A stretch of 49,130 nt of DNA, taken from assembly GCF_017876165.1 (NCBI RefSeq), contig NZ_JAGINQ010000035.1, forward strand, positions 1 to 49,130, given 5' to 3'. The DNA comes from Azospirillum soli (GTDB taxonomy: Bacteria > Pseudomonadota > Alphaproteobacteria > Azospirillales > Azospirillaceae). Shown here in pieces: positions 25,651-35,640 of the stretch; the stretch's first letter is position 1; the number at the start of each line of letters is the position of its first letter. The notes under the pieces are model-generated. The model made no database searches. It saw nothing but the letters and a program-made list of their open reading frames with translations, and was not told the origin of the DNA. The position numbers were made by a program, and so were the translations under genes.

Positions 25651-26730
25651 ATGAAGTGCATTCTCGTCACCGGCGGCGCCGGGTTCATCGGGTCCGCCGT
25701 GGTCCGGCAGTTGCTGGCTGAGACCGAGCACCGCGTCGTCAACCTCGACAAGCTGACCTACGCCGCCAATCTGGCCTCGCTGCCGGGGGCCGCGTCGAAT
25801 CCGCGCTACGCCTTCGAGCGGGTGGACATCTGCGACGGCGACGCCCTGCGCCGCGTCTTCGCCGAACACCAGCCGGACGCGGTGATGCATCTGGCGGCGG
25901 AGTCCCACGTCGACCGCTCCATCGACGGGCCGGGCGAGTTCATCCAGACCAACATCGTCGGCACCTACCGGCTGCTGGAGGCGGCGCGCGGCTATTGGTC
26001 CGCCCTGCCGGGCGAGCGCAAGGACGCCTTCCGCTTCCACCACATCTCCACCGACGAGGTGTTCGGCTCCCTGGGGCCGGAGGGGTTCTTCACCGAGACG
26101 ACCGCCTACAGCCCGAACTCGCCCTATTCGGCCAGCAAGGCGTCGAGCGACCATCTGGTGCGCGCGTGGCACGAGACCTACGGGCTGCCGGTCGTTCTCA
26201 CCAACTGCTCCAACAACTACGGCCCCTACCATTTCCCGGAGAAGCTAATCCCACTGGTGATCCTGAAGGGTCTGGCGGGGCTGCCGCTGCCGGTCTACGG
26301 CGCCGGCGACAACGTGCGCGACTGGCTGTACGTGGAAGACCACGCCCGCGCCCTGCGGCTGGTGGTGGAGAAGGGCCGCATCGGCGAGAGCTACAACATT
26401 GGCGGCCACAACGAGCGGACCAACCTTGAGGTGGTGCGCGCCATCTGCGCCCTGCTGGACGAGTTGGCGCCTGATGGCGCTCCGCACGACCGGCTGATCA
26501 CCTTCGTGACCGACCGCCCCGGCCACGACAAGCGCTACGCCATCGACGCCGACAAGATCGAGCGCGAGCTGGGCTGGCGCCCACAGGAGACCTTCGAGAG
26601 CGGGCTGCGCAAGACGGTCGAATGGTATCTCGCCAACCGCTCCTGGTGGGAGGCGGTGCAGAGCGGCGCCTACCGCGGCGAGCGGCTGGGGCTGAACGAC
26701 GCGATGGCCGAAGCCGGGAGCGCGGCGTGA
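25651..26730 (+). CDS. rfbB: dTDP-glucose 4,6-dehydratase
   Basis: 359 aa from ATG 25651. The extended SDR motifs of RmlB are complete: ILVTGGAGFIGSAVVRQLL, LDKLTYAANLASL, HLAAESHVDRSIDGPGEFI, ISTDEVFGSLGPEGFFTETT with the catalytic Asp-Glu, YSASKASSDHLVRAWHETY with Tyr and Lys, NCSNNYGPYHFPEKLIPLVI, and DNVRDWLYVEDHARAL. It produces dTDP-4-keto-6-deoxyglucose, the shared precursor for rhamnose and for amino-deoxyhexoses. rmlD starts within its stop codon (GTGA). Confidence 0.97.
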   Translation: MKCILVTGGAGFIGSAVVRQLLAETEHRVVNLDKLTYAANLASLPGAASNPRYAFERVDICDGDALRRVFAEHQPDAVMHLAAESHVDRSIDGPGEFIQTNIVGTYRLLEAARGYWSALPGERKDAFRFHHISTDEVFGSLGPEGFFTETTAYSPNSPYSASKASSDHLVRAWHETYGLPVVLTNCSNNYGPYHFPEKLIPLVILKGLAGLPLPVYGAGDNVRDWLYVEDHARALRLVVEKGRIGESYNIGGHNERTNLEVVRAICALLDELAPDGAPHDRLITFVTDRPGHDKRYAIDADKIERELGWRPQETFESGLRKTVEWYLANRSWWEAVQSGAYRGERLGLNDAMAEAGSAA

Positions 26731-27635
26731 AGATCCTCGTCCTCGGCACCAGCGGGCAGGTCGGCCATGCCCTGATGCGCGCGTCCTGGCCGGCGAACGC
26801 CGACGTTGTCGGCTTGGCCCGGCCGGCGGTGGACATGGCCGATCCCGGCAGCCTCGACCGGGCGATGGCGGAACACGCGCCGGATCTGGTCGTCAACGCC
26901 ACCGCCTACACCGCCGTGGATAAGGCCGAGAGCGAGCGCGACACGGCCTTCGCCATCAACCGCGACGGCCCGGCCCATCTGGCGGCGGCCTGCGCGGCGC
27001 GGGGTGCCGCGCTGATCCACATCTCCACCGACTACGTCTTCGACGGGAGCAAGCCCGTCCCTTACGTCGAGGACGACCCGGTCGCCCCCGTCAACGCCTA
27101 TGGCGCCAGCAAGGAAGCCGGAGAGGCGGCGGTGCGCGACCTTGCCCCCCGCCACGTCATCCTGCGCACCTCCTGGGTCTATGCCGCCCATGGCGCCAAT
27201 TTCGTGAAGACCATGCTGCGGTTGGGCCGGGAGCGGCCGGAGCTGGGCGTGGTCGCCGACCAGATCGGGGCGCCGACTTCGGCCGACGACATCGCCTCGA
27301 CCATCGTCCGGATCGCCGAACGCATCGCCGCCCGCACCACCGAAGGCCCGGACGACGTGCCGTGGGGCACCTATCACCTGACCGGATCCGGCGAGACGAG
27401 CTGGTTCGGCTTCGCCGAGCGCATCTTCCAGCGCCTGGAGCGCGAGGAAGGCCGCCGGCCGACGTTGCGGGCGATCGCCACCGCCGATTATCCCACCCCG
27501 GCGCGCCGGCCGGCCAATTCGCGGCTCGACTGCGGGCGCCTGCGCGCCGCCTTCGGCGTGGAGACGCCCCGGTGGGAGGACAGCCTGGACCGCGTCCTCG
27601 ACGAACTGTTCCAGCAAGGTTCCGGCCCGAACTGA
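26727..27635 (+). CDS. rfbD: dTDP-4-dehydrorhamnose reductase
   Basis: 302 aa from GTG 26727, which overlaps the rmlB stop by 4 bp. KILVLGTSGQVGHALMRA is the nucleotide-binding motif; NATAYTAVDKAESERDTAF, ISTDYVFDGSKPVPYVEDD and VNAYGASKEAGEAAVRDL are RmlD signatures with the catalytic Tyr-Lys pair; RTSWVYAAHGANFVKTMLRL and ADQIGAPTSADDIA follow. It reduces the 4-keto group in the last step to dTDP-L-rhamnose. Confidence 0.96.
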   Translation: MKILVLGTSGQVGHALMRASWPANADVVGLARPAVDMADPGSLDRAMAEHAPDLVVNATAYTAVDKAESERDTAFAINRDGPAHLAAACAARGAALIHISTDYVFDGSKPVPYVEDDPVAPVNAYGASKEAGEAAVRDLAPRHVILRTSWVYAAHGANFVKTMLRLGRERPELGVVADQIGAPTSADDIASTIVRIAERIAARTTEGPDDVPWGTYHLTGSGETSWFGFAERIFQRLEREEGRRPTLRAIATADYPTPARRPANSRLDCGRLRAAFGVETPRWEDSLDRVLDELFQQGSGPN

Positions 27636-27690
27636 CGGCGGCCTTCCCTCCCTTTGGCGATCCACGAAAACAGACAAGCAGGCGGCGGAT

Positions 27691-28554
27691 ATGAAAGGCA
27701 TCATTCTGGCGGGCGGGTCCGGGACCCGGCTCTATCCCGTGACCCGCGCGATTAGCAAGCAGCTCCTGCCGATCTATGACAAGCCGATGATCTACTTCCC
27801 GCTCAGCACGCTGATGCTGGCGGGGATCCGCGACATCCTGATCATCACCACGCCGCACGATCAGGCTCTGTTCCAGACGGTTCTGGGTGACGGGTCGCAG
27901 TGGGGGGTATCGCTGTCCTACGCGGTCCAGCCGTCGCCCGACGGGCTGGCCCAGGCCTTCATCATCGGGCGCGAGTTCGTCGGTTCGGACGCCTGCGCTC
28001 TGGTGCTGGGCGACAACATCTTCTACGGCCACGGCCTGACCCAGCTGCTGCGGTCGGCCGGCGAGAAGACCAGCGGCGCCCGCGTCTTCGCCTACGCCGT
28101 GCGCGATCCGGAACGCTACGGCGTGGTCGAGTTTGACGAGAACGGCCGGGCGCTCAGCATCGAGGAAAAGCCGGTGGCGCCCCGGTCCAAATGGGCCGTG
28201 ACGGGACTGTATTTCTACGACAACCAGGTGCTCGACATCGCCGCCTCAGTGAAGCCGTCGGCGCGGGGCGAGCTGGAGATCACCTCGGTCAACGCCGCCT
28301 ATCTGGAGCGCGGCCTGCTCGACGTCGAGCAGATGGGCCGGGGGTACGGCTGGTTCGACACCGGCACCCACGACTCGCTGCTGGAAGCGGCGGAGTTCGT
28401 CCGCACCATCCAGCACCGTCAGGGTCTTCAGATCGCCTGTCCGGAGGAAATCGCCTACCTCTCGGGCTGGATCGACGCCGAGCAGGTCGCCCGGCTGGCC
28501 GAACCGCTGAAGAAGAACGACTACGGCCGCTATCTGCTGAGCCTGCTCGGCTGA
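27691..28554 (+). CDS. rfbA: Glucose-1-phosphate thymidylyltransferase
   Basis: 287 aa from ATG 27691. MKGIILAGGSGTRLYPVTRA opens the pyrophosphorylase domain; SKQLLPIYDKPMIYFPLSTL, GDGSQWGVSLSYAVQPSPDG, LGDNIFYGHGL and VVEFDENGRALSIEEKP contain the substrate and metal contacts; RGYGWFDTGTHDSLLEAAEF and ISYLSGWI-like EIAYLSGWIDAEQ match RmlA. It makes dTDP-glucose, committing glucose-1-phosphate to rhamnose. Fourth rml gene, 55 bp after rmlD. Confidence 0.97.
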   Translation: MKGIILAGGSGTRLYPVTRAISKQLLPIYDKPMIYFPLSTLMLAGIRDILIITTPHDQALFQTVLGDGSQWGVSLSYAVQPSPDGLAQAFIIGREFVGSDACALVLGDNIFYGHGLTQLLRSAGEKTSGARVFAYAVRDPERYGVVEFDENGRALSIEEKPVAPRSKWAVTGLYFYDNQVLDIAASVKPSARGELEITSVNAAYLERGLLDVEQMGRGYGWFDTGTHDSLLEAAEFVRTIQHRQGLQIACPEEIAYLSGWIDAEQVARLAEPLKKNDYGRYLLSLLG

Positions 28555-28601
28555 GGCCTTTCCCGATATTTCCTCCGTTTCTCCTGTGAAAGTCCTCAAG
28601 C

Positions 28602-29555
<954 letters not shown>

Positions 29556-29572
29556 CGGCGCAAGCCGCCGCG

Positions 29573-30607
29573 TTACCAGGAAAGCCCGGCGGCCTGCTCC
29601 AGAACGCGCAGCAAGCCGTCCCGATGCCGTTCGACGGTGTGCCGCTCCCGGTGGGTGGCCTGCCCGTTGGTGGCAAGGTGCCGCGATAGTTCCGCGTCGT
29701 CGCGCAGGCGGGCCAGGTTGGTGGTCAGTCCCTCCACGTCTCCGACCGGAGAAAGCAGCCCGTTCCATTCGTGACGGATCGTCTCGAGGATCGACCCCAG
29801 GTCACTGGTGGCGACCGGAAGACCGGCCTGTAGGGCTTCCAGGATGGCCAGGGCGACCAGATCGTCGCGGGTCGGGCAAGACAGCGCGTCGCAATGCTGT
29901 AGATAGGCGGCGACTTGAGACTCGTTCTTCGCTCCGGCGAAATGGATGCGGGAAGCTTCGTCGTCGGTCAGTTTCGGCATGAAGTTGGGGTGACGCGGAC
30001 CGACGTAGATCAGTCGCACGCGCGGGTCGGCCATCCTGCGCACCGCTTTCAGCGTCAGGTCGGCCCCCTTTCGGAGTTCCGCCGCACCCAATTGCAGGAT
30101 CGTAAATTGACCCGCCGGCATGTCGGCGGGCCGGGGCCGGGGGGTGGGATCGACCGCTACGCTGTTTTCCACCACCATCCAGTTGTCCCGCGTCAGCCAC
30201 TCCCGATAGACTTCGGCGGCCTGCCAGCGTGTGGGGAAGACGATGGCGGCCGCGGCCGCAAAGGCGTCGGGCACCGCCGGATTCTTGCGGACCATATCGG
30301 CGCCGAAGCGCGGCTCGTGGATCCACCACACCACCGGGCGGCGGGCGGCGCAACGCTGGACCAGCGGGCCAGTCAGGATGGAGTTGCACAGGATCACGTC
30401 GTAGGCGCTCGCCGCCGCGTCCAGCACCACTGGGATCCCAATGGCCGCGTAGTCGTCCTTCAGCGACGGCGGGCCGCGTTGCGCCCACAGCACGTCCACC
30501 TGATGACGGTCCGCCATCTCCCCCGTCACCGCCGCCTTGAGGAATCGGAACAGGGCGAGCGACGATCCCGAATAGTCGAGGTTGCCCGAAACGGCCAGGA
30601 TCCTCAC
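29573..30607 (-). CDS. GT4-family glycosyltransferase
   Basis: 344 aa from GTG 30607 (RILAVSGNLDYSGSSLALFR). GT-B features: WWIHEPRFGADMVR, FPTRWQAAEVYREW, ILQLGAAELRKGADLTLKAV, LIYVGPRHPNFMP and the donor region SCPTRDDLVALAILEALQAG with LPVATSDLGSILETI. Last gene of the 35640-29573 minus-strand operon; it converges with the UXS gene, 17 bp apart. Donor not identifiable, but xylose, rhamnose and fucose donors are all made nearby. Confidence 0.87.
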   Translation of the reverse strand: MRILAVSGNLDYSGSSLALFRFLKAAVTGEMADRHQVDVLWAQRGPPSLKDDYAAIGIPVVLDAAASAYDVILCNSILTGPLVQRCAARRPVVWWIHEPRFGADMVRKNPAVPDAFAAAAAIVFPTRWQAAEVYREWLTRDNWMVVENSVAVDPTPRPRPADMPAGQFTILQLGAAELRKGADLTLKAVRRMADPRVRLIYVGPRHPNFMPKLTDDEASRIHFAGAKNESQVAAYLQHCDALSCPTRDDLVALAILEALQAGLPVATSDLGSILETIRHEWNGLLSPVGDVEGLTTNLARLRDDAELSRHLATNGQATHRERHTVERHRDGLLRVLEQAAGLSW

Positions 30608-30636
30608 GTTGCCTCTCCCTTCCGGCTTCCCGTCGC

Positions 30637-31746
30637 TCAGCCGAGCAAAGGCAGCAGATCGTGAACCCGGTGATGATAGGTGTGCCGAGACAGCACGGCC
30701 TGCTGCCCGGCCTTGGCGATGGCCGCCAGTTCGTCCGGCGCGGACTGGAGCCGCTTGATCGCGGCTACGCAGTCGGAAGCGTCGTCATAGACTACGATCT
30801 CGCGGCCCGGCTCGAAATAGTCCCGGATGTTCAGCTTGTTGTCGGTGACGAGGGCGGAGCCGACGCCCGTCACTTCGAACAGGCGCAGGTTGTTGGCGTA
30901 TTGGCCGGCGGCGTCGAGGTGAAAATTCAGCACCATCCGGCAGTCCTTCAGCGCCTGATACATTGGCAACCCCCACAGCGGCGGATTGCTGGCGATCTTC
31001 AAGGTGGCCGGGTCGATGCCCTCGGGCCAGGAGGCGCCGCCCCAAAAGGCGATCGGGATTTCCCGCGCCACCTCGGCGATGAAACGGGCACGCCCCTGGT
31101 GATGAGGGGAAATCTGCCCGATGAAGGCGACGTCGTGCGGCTTGCCGTTGTCGGTCAGATGGGGCAGCAGCCGTTCGTCAAAGGCAAGCTTCACCAGTTC
31201 GCTGCGGATGCCGTGGCGGGAGAATTCGGCCACCTGGTTGGGCAGCGAGGAAATGATCAGGTCGTAGCGCTTCAGGCTGTTGCGGGGCATGACCGCGGCA
31301 TGCTGGCCGACGGCGATGCCGTAGCTGCCCTTGACCGCCTCCAGAAAGGTGTCGTCGAACAGATAGAGGTTGGCGCACAGGAGCACGTCGGGGCGGAACT
31401 TGCGCACCTGTTCGGCGACGAAGCCGCGCTGCCAGCCGAAATCATGCTTCTGCTGCAAACTGTAGCCGCCGAACACCAGGGCGTCGCTCAGCGTCTTCGC
31501 CACGTCCAGCCGATCGTTCTCGACCATCCAGCGAACCTGCTGGGGCGCGTTGTTCGCGGTGATGTCGAGAACCTCGTGCCCCAGGGCGCGCAGGGGATCT
31601 GCCCATGCCCCAGCGGTGTGGAAGAAGCCCTGGACCTGCGCCTGATACTGGTCGTTGAAGGACCGCGACGTCAGGCCGGGTGCCCGCTGGTTGTAGAGCC
31701 AGCGGAGAAATCCGTCATAGACGGTGTCGACGATCAGAAAGCGCAT
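30637..31746 (-). CDS. CgeB-like glycosyltransferase
   Basis: 369 aa. No classical GT4 N-terminus, but the CgeB/Glyco_trans_1_2 arrangement is present: RKFRPDVLLCANLYLFDD, VGQHAAVMPRN, DLIISSLPNQVAEFSRHGI, HDVAFIGQISPHHQGRARFI, LPMYQALKDCRMVLNFHLD and NNLRLFEVTGVGSALVTDNK, then YFEPGREIVVYDD. Members are found in glycan clusters and are assumed to be retaining transferases. 29 bp separate it from the downstream GT4 gene. Assignment by motif, moderate certainty. Confidence 0.75.
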   Translation of the reverse strand: MRFLIVDTVYDGFLRWLYNQRAPGLTSRSFNDQYQAQVQGFFHTAGAWADPLRALGHEVLDITANNAPQQVRWMVENDRLDVAKTLSDALVFGGYSLQQKHDFGWQRGFVAEQVRKFRPDVLLCANLYLFDDTFLEAVKGSYGIAVGQHAAVMPRNSLKRYDLIISSLPNQVAEFSRHGIRSELVKLAFDERLLPHLTDNGKPHDVAFIGQISPHHQGRARFIAEVAREIPIAFWGGASWPEGIDPATLKIASNPPLWGLPMYQALKDCRMVLNFHLDAAGQYANNLRLFEVTGVGSALVTDNKLNIRDYFEPGREIVVYDDASDCVAAIKRLQSAPDELAAIAKAGQQAVLSRHTYHHRVHDLLPLLG

Positions 31747-31787
31747 GGAAAAACCCCCGTGGCCTGAGCGCGGTCGGTTAGGACGAC

Positions 31788-32780
31788 TCAGGCGTAATAG
31801 TCCATATTGTCCTGGAAGAATTTTACCGTCTTCTCCACCCCTTCGCGGAAGGAGGTTTTGGGCGTCCAGCCCGTGCTGGTCCGGAAGAGAGTAAAGTCCG
31901 AGTAATAGTCGCCGATATCGATCTTGCGCCTTTCCGGCGGATATTCCCGCACGCTGTAATGCGCGCCGGGAATAAAGTCCGTCAGCAGACGAGCGACCTC
32001 CTCCAGCGACAGGATCTCATCGCTGCCGACGTTGTAGACTTTGCCGTCGCTGGCGCGGTCGAGGGCCGCGATCAGCAGGGCATCGACGACATCGTCCACA
32101 TAATTGAAGTCGCGAAGCTGCGTTCCGCCCCACACGTCGATCGGGGCGCCTTGCAACAGGCTCTTGATCCAGATCCCCAGGAAGGTCTGCCGGGCGTCCT
32201 TGATGCGCATGCGCGGACCATAGGTGTTGGTCAGGCGCAGCACCGTAGCGCGGATCCCGTACACGTCGTTGTAGAGGATATGGTAGAACTCGCCCGCCGT
32301 CTTGTTGATCCCGTTCACGTCGACGGGCCGGATCGGGTGCTTTTCGTCCACAGGCAGATATTGCGGACGTCCGTAGATCTGGCGCGTGCTGGCGAACACG
32401 AGTTTGGCGTCGGGATTGTACGCCCGGCAGACCTCCAGCAGGGAAAGCTGCGCGGTGCAGTTGATCTCAAGATCGGTGACCGGATCCGCCATGGAATCCA
32501 TGTGGCTGGTCTGGCCCGCCAGGTTGAAGATGTACTGCTGGTCCCTCACCAGATAGGACAGGCTGTGCTTGTCCCGGACGTCGGCGATGTTGACGCGGAC
32601 GCGGTCCTTGATGGGGGCGATGTTCCGCAGGTTGCCGCCGTAGAGCGGGTTCATGCTGTCGACCAGCAGGACCGAGGCTCCCAGCCCGACCAAGCGCATC
32701 GCGAGGTTGGAGCCGATGAAGCCGATCCCCCCGATGATCAGGACGTTGCTGCCCTCCAGGCTGGCCAAATCATCACGCAT
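31788..32780 (-). CDS. NAD-dependent epimerase/dehydratase with Asn in the YxxxK position
   Basis: 330 aa extended SDR. VLIIGGIGFIGSNLAMRL (residues 13-30) binds NAD, NLAGQTSHMDSMADPVTDLE follows, and VFASTRQIYGRPQYLPVDEK holds the Ser/Thr position. The usual YxxxK catalytic motif reads Asn156-Gly-Ile-Asn-Lys160 in RPVDVNGINKTAGEFYH, so Tyr is missing at the expected place. RLTNTYGPRMRIKDARQTF and GGTQLRDFNYVDDVVDALL are conserved otherwise. It likely acts on a nucleotide sugar but by altered chemistry, or a neighbouring Tyr serves. The intact surroundings argue against decay. Confidence 0.82.
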   Translation of the reverse strand: MRDDLASLEGSNVLIIGGIGFIGSNLAMRLVGLGASVLLVDSMNPLYGGNLRNIAPIKDRVRVNIADVRDKHSLSYLVRDQQYIFNLAGQTSHMDSMADPVTDLEINCTAQLSLLEVCRAYNPDAKLVFASTRQIYGRPQYLPVDEKHPIRPVDVNGINKTAGEFYHILYNDVYGIRATVLRLTNTYGPRMRIKDARQTFLGIWIKSLLQGAPIDVWGGTQLRDFNYVDDVVDALLIAALDRASDGKVYNVGSDEILSLEEVARLLTDFIPGAHYSVREYPPERRKIDIGDYYSDFTLFRTSTGWTPKTSFREGVEKTVKFFQDNMDYYA

Positions 32781-32812
32781 CGGGACCTCCCGCAGTCGTC
32801 ACGGCTGGTTTG

Positions 32813-34513
32813 TCACGGCTGGTCGACGGGCACATCGCGCACCCGCTCCAGCAGGTAGGAATGGAAGGTCGGCTGCTTGGGCGCACCCTCGATCTGGCAG
32901 GCATCGCCGGACAGGAAACGCTGCACCACCTCGAAACCGCGTCGGCGGAAGGTCTCCACCACCTCGCGTTCGTTCAGGATCCAGCAGGTAAAGGCCGTGC
33001 CGTAGGCGTACTGGCGGGCGACGTAGGAGGGCATGTCCCGGACCGTCGGCTGCCGCGCGATCAGCAGGGTGTTGCGGGATGCGTCGGCCAGTCCGGCCGC
33101 CAAGCCCATCCAATCCTTGCTGTAATGCAATGCGCCGCTGGCGATCACCAGATCGTAGCGCGCGGCCAGAGCCTTGTCCTGGTCATTGATGAATGCGATG
33201 CCGGGCATCAGCTCGGCACCGATCCGGCAGATGTCGTCCACCTCCTTGACCGTGTAGGTGAGCGGAACGGCGGGCACCAACAGGCGCAGCACCTCGGCGG
33301 TCAGGCCGATCGCCCCGCCCCAGTCGAGCACTGAAACCGGATCGACCGCGCCGTGCCGCCGCGCCTGGGCATGGTGGAGCGCGATTGCGGGGATCAGGGT
33401 GTTGGCCTGCTCCAGGATCGTGTCGCCGGCCGCGAAGACGGGCGGGCGCTTGCGAAAATCGGCGATCTGCTTGCGGCGGATGTCGGCGATGTCCTTGAAG
33501 GACCAGCCACCGCTCTGCGGATCGACAGGCGCCGGCCATTCCGCTCCGACATAGACCCAGCCGGAGGTGGGGACGGGCTTCACCTTGACCTCTTGTTCCC
33601 TGGTGTAGCGGATGTCGGTGTATTTTTGGATCGGGCCATAGCGTTCCTCCAGCTCGGCGCCCTTGGCCTTGAGCCGTTCAACGTAGGGCCGGTAGATGGC
33701 CTCGACCAGCAGCGGGTGGCGGCGTACCAGCTCGTTGTCGATGTTCAGATTCCAGCGCCCGTCCGGGGTCTCGCGCAGGGCGTGGTAATGGTAGAAGACC
33801 ACCCGCTTGTCGCCAAAGAACAGGATGCCGTCCACCATCGACAGGCTGTGGTTGTTGATGTTCCAGCCCGCGAGATTGGCGCCGATGTGTTCAACAACGT
33901 GCAGGCGCGGGTATTTGGTAGGCCAGGAGTCCAGGTATTTCTGGTCGGCGAAGCGCGCACCCTCAAGCCGGTCGTAACACCAGGCAATGCAGTCGGTCCG
34001 GTAGTCGGCGAGGCAACGGCGGCCCTCCTCGTCGTTGCGCCAGGAGACCCAGCCGACGTTGAACAGGCCGAACTTGGCGAGGTGGCGGCGTTCGGACGAG
34101 AAACGGTGCGGAATGATGGCGACCGAGGCGTCGCCGATCTCCTCATGCACAGTTTCCGGATCGGCGAAGAACCAAAGGTCGGCGTCGAGGTAGGTGATGA
34201 GGTCGATTTCGGGAAAGCGGTCGAGCAGGTAGGACGGCCAGCTCGGCGTGCAGGTGAAGTAATACTCCACCAACGAGCGGTTGGCTTTGGCCGCGAGCAG
34301 CTCCGGATCGGCCGCCTCCAACTCCGCCAAGGGAATGGCGGTGATGTTGGGATGGGCGATCCGATCGAGCAGTCGCTTGCACTCCTCGTCGAAGCACAGG
34401 ACGAAGAAACGCGCAGCCGGATTGTAAGCCCAGATCGATTCCATCAGCACCAGTCCACGCGGCAGGTAGCGATGGTCGAAGTATGAGCAATAGTAACGGA
34501 CGGGCGGCACCAT
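32813..34513 (-). CDS. GT8-like transferase fused to a TIGR04325-like methyltransferase
   Basis: 566 aa, two domains. Residues 1-270: YYCSYFDHRYLPRGLVLMES, FFVLCFDEECKRLLDRI and DxD in LITYLDADLWFFADPETVHE, then HRFSSERRHLAKFGLFNVGW, WCYDRLEGARFADQKYLDSW and HIGANLAGWNINNH, a GT8-like sugar transferase. Residues 310-566: YVGAEWPAPVDPQSGGWSFK, LDWGGAIGLTAEVLRLL and LVIASGALHYSKDW, a SAM methyltransferase of the type catalogued as TIGR04325. The pair may add and then methylate a sugar. It overlaps the aminotransferase stop at 34513 by one base, implying coupled translation. Confidence 0.82.
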   Translation of the reverse strand: MVPPVRYYCSYFDHRYLPRGLVLMESIWAYNPAARFFVLCFDEECKRLLDRIAHPNITAIPLAELEAADPELLAAKANRSLVEYYFTCTPSWPSYLLDRFPEIDLITYLDADLWFFADPETVHEEIGDASVAIIPHRFSSERRHLAKFGLFNVGWVSWRNDEEGRRCLADYRTDCIAWCYDRLEGARFADQKYLDSWPTKYPRLHVVEHIGANLAGWNINNHSLSMVDGILFFGDKRVVFYHYHALRETPDGRWNLNIDNELVRRHPLLVEAIYRPYVERLKAKGAELEERYGPIQKYTDIRYTREQEVKVKPVPTSGWVYVGAEWPAPVDPQSGGWSFKDIADIRRKQIADFRKRPPVFAAGDTILEQANTLIPAIALHHAQARRHGAVDPVSVLDWGGAIGLTAEVLRLLVPAVPLTYTVKEVDDICRIGAELMPGIAFINDQDKALAARYDLVIASGALHYSKDWMGLAAGLADASRNTLLIARQPTVRDMPSYVARQYAYGTAFTCWILNEREVVETFRRRGFEVVQRFLSGDACQIEGAPKQPTFHSYLLERVRDVPVDQP

Positions 34514-35640
34514 CAGGACCCCTGGAACTGTCGGATCAGGCCGGCAACACGCCGCACATTGTCATGCGCGAGTTGCGGGTACATGGGCAGGCTGAGGATT
34601 TCGCCGGCCAGAGCCTCGGTGTTGCGCAGCGTCCGGCAATGGCGGTCGAAGCCCCCGCGGTAGGCCGGCTGGGCGTGGACCGGGACCGGATAATGGATGC
34701 CGGAGCCTACGCCCTCGGCGCGCAGCCGGGCGGCCAGCCCGTCGCGGCCGGCGGTGCGCACGACATATTGATGATAGGCGTGAAGCAGCTCCACCGCCAC
34801 GGCCGGGGTGGCAACCGCCGTTCCCGCCAGCTCCTCATCGTAGAGGGCGGCGATGGCGCGGCGACGGGCGTTGCGCTCGTCCAGCCGGGTCAGGCCGATG
34901 CGCAGGATCGCCGCCTGCACCGGATCGAGCCGGCTGTTGATGCCCTCTATAGCGCTGACGTAGCGTTCCTTCCAGCCGTATTGACGGATCAGCCGGGCCT
35001 GTTCGGCGGCACCATCGTCGCCGGTGCAGACCATGCCGCCGTCGCCGAGCGCGCCGAGATTCTTGGTCGGGTAGAAGCTGAAGGCGCTCGCGTCGCCGAA
35101 GCTGCCGGCCCGTTTGCCGTTCCAGGCGGCGCCATGCGCCTGGGCGCAGTCCTCGACCAGTTTCAGGCCATGGCGCCGACAGACCTCCAGCAAGGCCTCG
35201 GGGGGCACCATGGCGCCGTAGAGATGGACCGCGACCACGGCCTTCAGCCGGGAACTGTCCGGTCCGGCGCGCAGGGTCGCGGCGGTTTCGTCGAGCAGCC
35301 CAACATCCATGGTGAAGCCGCCTTCGGCGACGTCCACCCACACCGGCTCGGCCCCGCAGGAGCGGATGGCGGTGACGGTGGCGACAGCGGTGTGCGAGAC
35401 GGTCAGGACCAGATCGCCGGAGCCGACGCCGACCGAGCGCAGGGCAATCTCCACCGCCTGGGTGCCATTGGCAACTGCGATGCCATGGCGGACGCCGATG
35501 TAGGCGGCAAACTCGGCCTCAAAGGCCTCGACCTCCTGGCCCATGATGTATTGGCCGGAGTCCAGCACGCGCAGGACGGCCGCATCGACGAGAGCCTTGT
35601 CTTCGCGATAGCCCGCATGCGGATCAACCTGGAGTATCAT
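34513..35640 (-). CDS. DegT/DnrJ/EryC1-type sugar aminotransferase
   Basis: 375 aa from ATG 35640 (MILQVDPHAGYREDKALVDA). VANGTQAVEIALRSVGVG, SHTAVATVTAIRSCGAEPVW, LVEDCAQAHGAAWNGKRAG with the pyridine-contacting Asp164, and SFYPTKNLGALGDGG with the PLP Lys193 are all intact; the NSRLDPVQAAIL and AYHQYVVR segments fit. It transfers an amino group to a keto-deoxy nucleotide sugar. It resembles 3-aminotransferases of the FdtB/QdtB kind, whose substrate derives from the RmlB product; the needed 3,4-ketoisomerase is not in the window. First gene of the five-gene operon. Confidence 0.9.
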   Translation of the reverse strand: MILQVDPHAGYREDKALVDAAVLRVLDSGQYIMGQEVEAFEAEFAAYIGVRHGIAVANGTQAVEIALRSVGVGSGDLVLTVSHTAVATVTAIRSCGAEPVWVDVAEGGFTMDVGLLDETAATLRAGPDSSRLKAVVAVHLYGAMVPPEALLEVCRRHGLKLVEDCAQAHGAAWNGKRAGSFGDASAFSFYPTKNLGALGDGGMVCTGDDGAAEQARLIRQYGWKERYVSAIEGINSRLDPVQAAILRIGLTRLDERNARRRAIAALYDEELAGTAVATPAVAVELLHAYHQYVVRTAGRDGLAARLRAEGVGSGIHYPVPVHAQPAYRGGFDRHCRTLRNTEALAGEILSLPMYPQLAHDNVRRVAGLIRQFQGS

